Assembly: GCA_026392515.1 (NCBI GenBank)
Contig: JAPLBY010000002.1
Location: forward strand, 1 to 33,135
Reading direction: 5' to 3'
DNA length: 33,135 bases
From: Actinomycetota bacterium
Lineage (GTDB): Bacteria; Actinomycetota; Actinomycetes; S36-B12; UBA5976
Both the position numbers and the translations under genes were made by a program. This document shows positions 32,645 to 33,135 of the stretch, piece after piece. Below the pieces are notes generated by a model. It saw only the letters and a program-made list of their open reading frames with translations. It did not search any database and had not been told where the DNA came from. Each line of letters starts with the position of its first letter. The stretch's first letter is position 1.

Positions 32645-33135
32645 TTAGACAACACGATCAATGATTAATGGCAAGCGTTGTGATATTTCTGACTCGGCAC
32701 CAATTTCGTAACCTTGCGTTAAGACTTCTAAAGCAGATTCGAATCGAGCAGGCTCATCGGTGTGCAAAGTAAAGAGCTTTTGGCCCTTTTCAACTTTCTC
32801 GCCGTGGCCAACATGCCATTCAATTCCTGCGCCGAACTGAACGGAATCTTCTTTTCTGGCCCGGCCTGCACCCAGTCGCCAGCTAGCCATTCCAACTGAA
32901 AGGGCATCTAACTTGGTCAAGTAACCAGAAGCGTTTGCAACAACGTCATAGTTTTCTTTAGCCACTGGAAGCGGTACAGATAAATCTCCACCTTGCGCCG
33001 AAATCATTGTGCGCCAGACGTCCATGGCTGAACCATCTGAAAGAGCCAGGGCTGGATCTTTTAATCCCGAAGCGCCGCTTGCTTCCAGCATCTCGCGGGC
33101 CAAAGTCACAGTTAGTTCGACAACATCGGTAGGCC
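32645..33135 (-). CDS. deoA: Thymidine/pyrimidine-nucleoside phosphorylase, C-terminal part (truncated at window edge)
   Basis: Phosphorolysis of thymidine or other pyrimidine nucleosides to base plus (deoxy)ribose 1-phosphate. The window holds only the last 160 or so residues; the frame is open through the right edge, reading PTDVVELTVTLAREMLEASG, which is internal enzyme sequence. It continues with the C-terminal domain (AVGMASWRLGAGR-like SVGMASWRLGAGRARKED, GIEWHVGHGEKVEKGQ). An apparent GTG start near 33109 is internal and should not be used. It lies 37 bases upstream of the cupin-add pair on the same strand. Confidence 0.93.
   Translation of the reverse strand, partial: PTDVVELTVTLAREMLEASGASGLKDPALALSDGSAMDVWRTMISAQGGDLSVPLPVAKENYDVVANASGYLTKLDALSVGMASWRLGAGRARKEDSVQFGAGIEWHVGHGEKVEKGQKLFTLHTDEPARFESALEVLTQGYEIGAESEISQRLPLIIDRVV

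Noticed and set aside
1-33135. CRISPR arrays, insertion sequences, tRNA or rRNA genes, prophage or defence genes
   Set aside because: No spaced repeat array, transposase, cloverleaf or recognisable defence domain was found on either strand; the gene content is conserved actinobacterial housekeeping.

Overview
This window is a compact piece of an actinobacterial chromosome of moderate GC. Gene content and order match the conserved actinobacterial region around the replication origin. The moderate GC, almost absent intergenic space, overlapping stop codons and mostly leaderless promoters suggest a genome-streamlined planktonic actinobacterium, such as the freshwater acI / Nanopelagicales group. 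That placement is an inference from gene order and style; there is no rRNA marker here. I see no tRNA, rRNA, insertion sequence, prophage, CRISPR array or integrase. No gap between genes exceeds about 200 bases.

Layout. (1) 1-6927, envelope and tRNA maturation: a truncated pseudokinase gene, murJ (lipid II flippase) and a large secreted DUF6049 protein on the minus strand; divergently the CCA-adding enzyme; then a convergent MFS exporter. (2) 6995-11684: a terminator, the inositol-phosphate synthase/PadR regulator operon with a perfect palindromic operator, then DUF5318 and a bifunctional class A PBP with a PASTA domain. (3) 11692-14784 (minus): an alanine-racemase-like PLP protein coupled to a FemX-type aminoacyl transferase, then endonuclease IV. 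(4) 14860-16540: the rpsF-ssb-rpsR-rplI operon with a structured leader and a strong terminator. (5) 16579-18981 (plus): cyclophilin, rhomboid protease, CrgA, DUF881. (6) 18982-26628 (minus): a glutamine amidotransferase (trpG/pabA type), then, in transcription order, fhaA-fhaB-pstP-rodA-pbpA-pknB, the actinobacterial growth and division signalling cluster, here without pknA. (7) 26778-28774: a secreted EEP-family phosphatase/nuclease, a small membrane protein and glutathione peroxidase. (8) 28798-33135: a nucleoside-salvage set (phosphohexomutase/phosphopentomutase, deoC, add, cupin, deoA).

How the genes work together. Most of the window serves wall growth and its control. MurJ flips lipid II, the class A PBP and RodA/PbpA polymerise it, FemX builds the interpeptide bridge, CrgA acts at the division site, and PknB/PstP with the FHA proteins set the phosphorylation state. 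The pseudokinase beside murJ and FhaA at the other end are the partners known in mycobacteria to control MurJ downstream of PknB. The right end degrades nucleosides to central metabolites through phosphopentomutase and DeoC.

The clearest signal not explained by individual genes is architectural. Most first genes of transcription units carry a TANNNT hexamer exactly 6 (sometimes 7) bases before the start codon, so the transcripts should be leaderless. Convergent gene pairs overlap by 4 bases, abut, or nearly abut at their stop codons, with no terminator between them. I found no clear novel defence or mobile system here.
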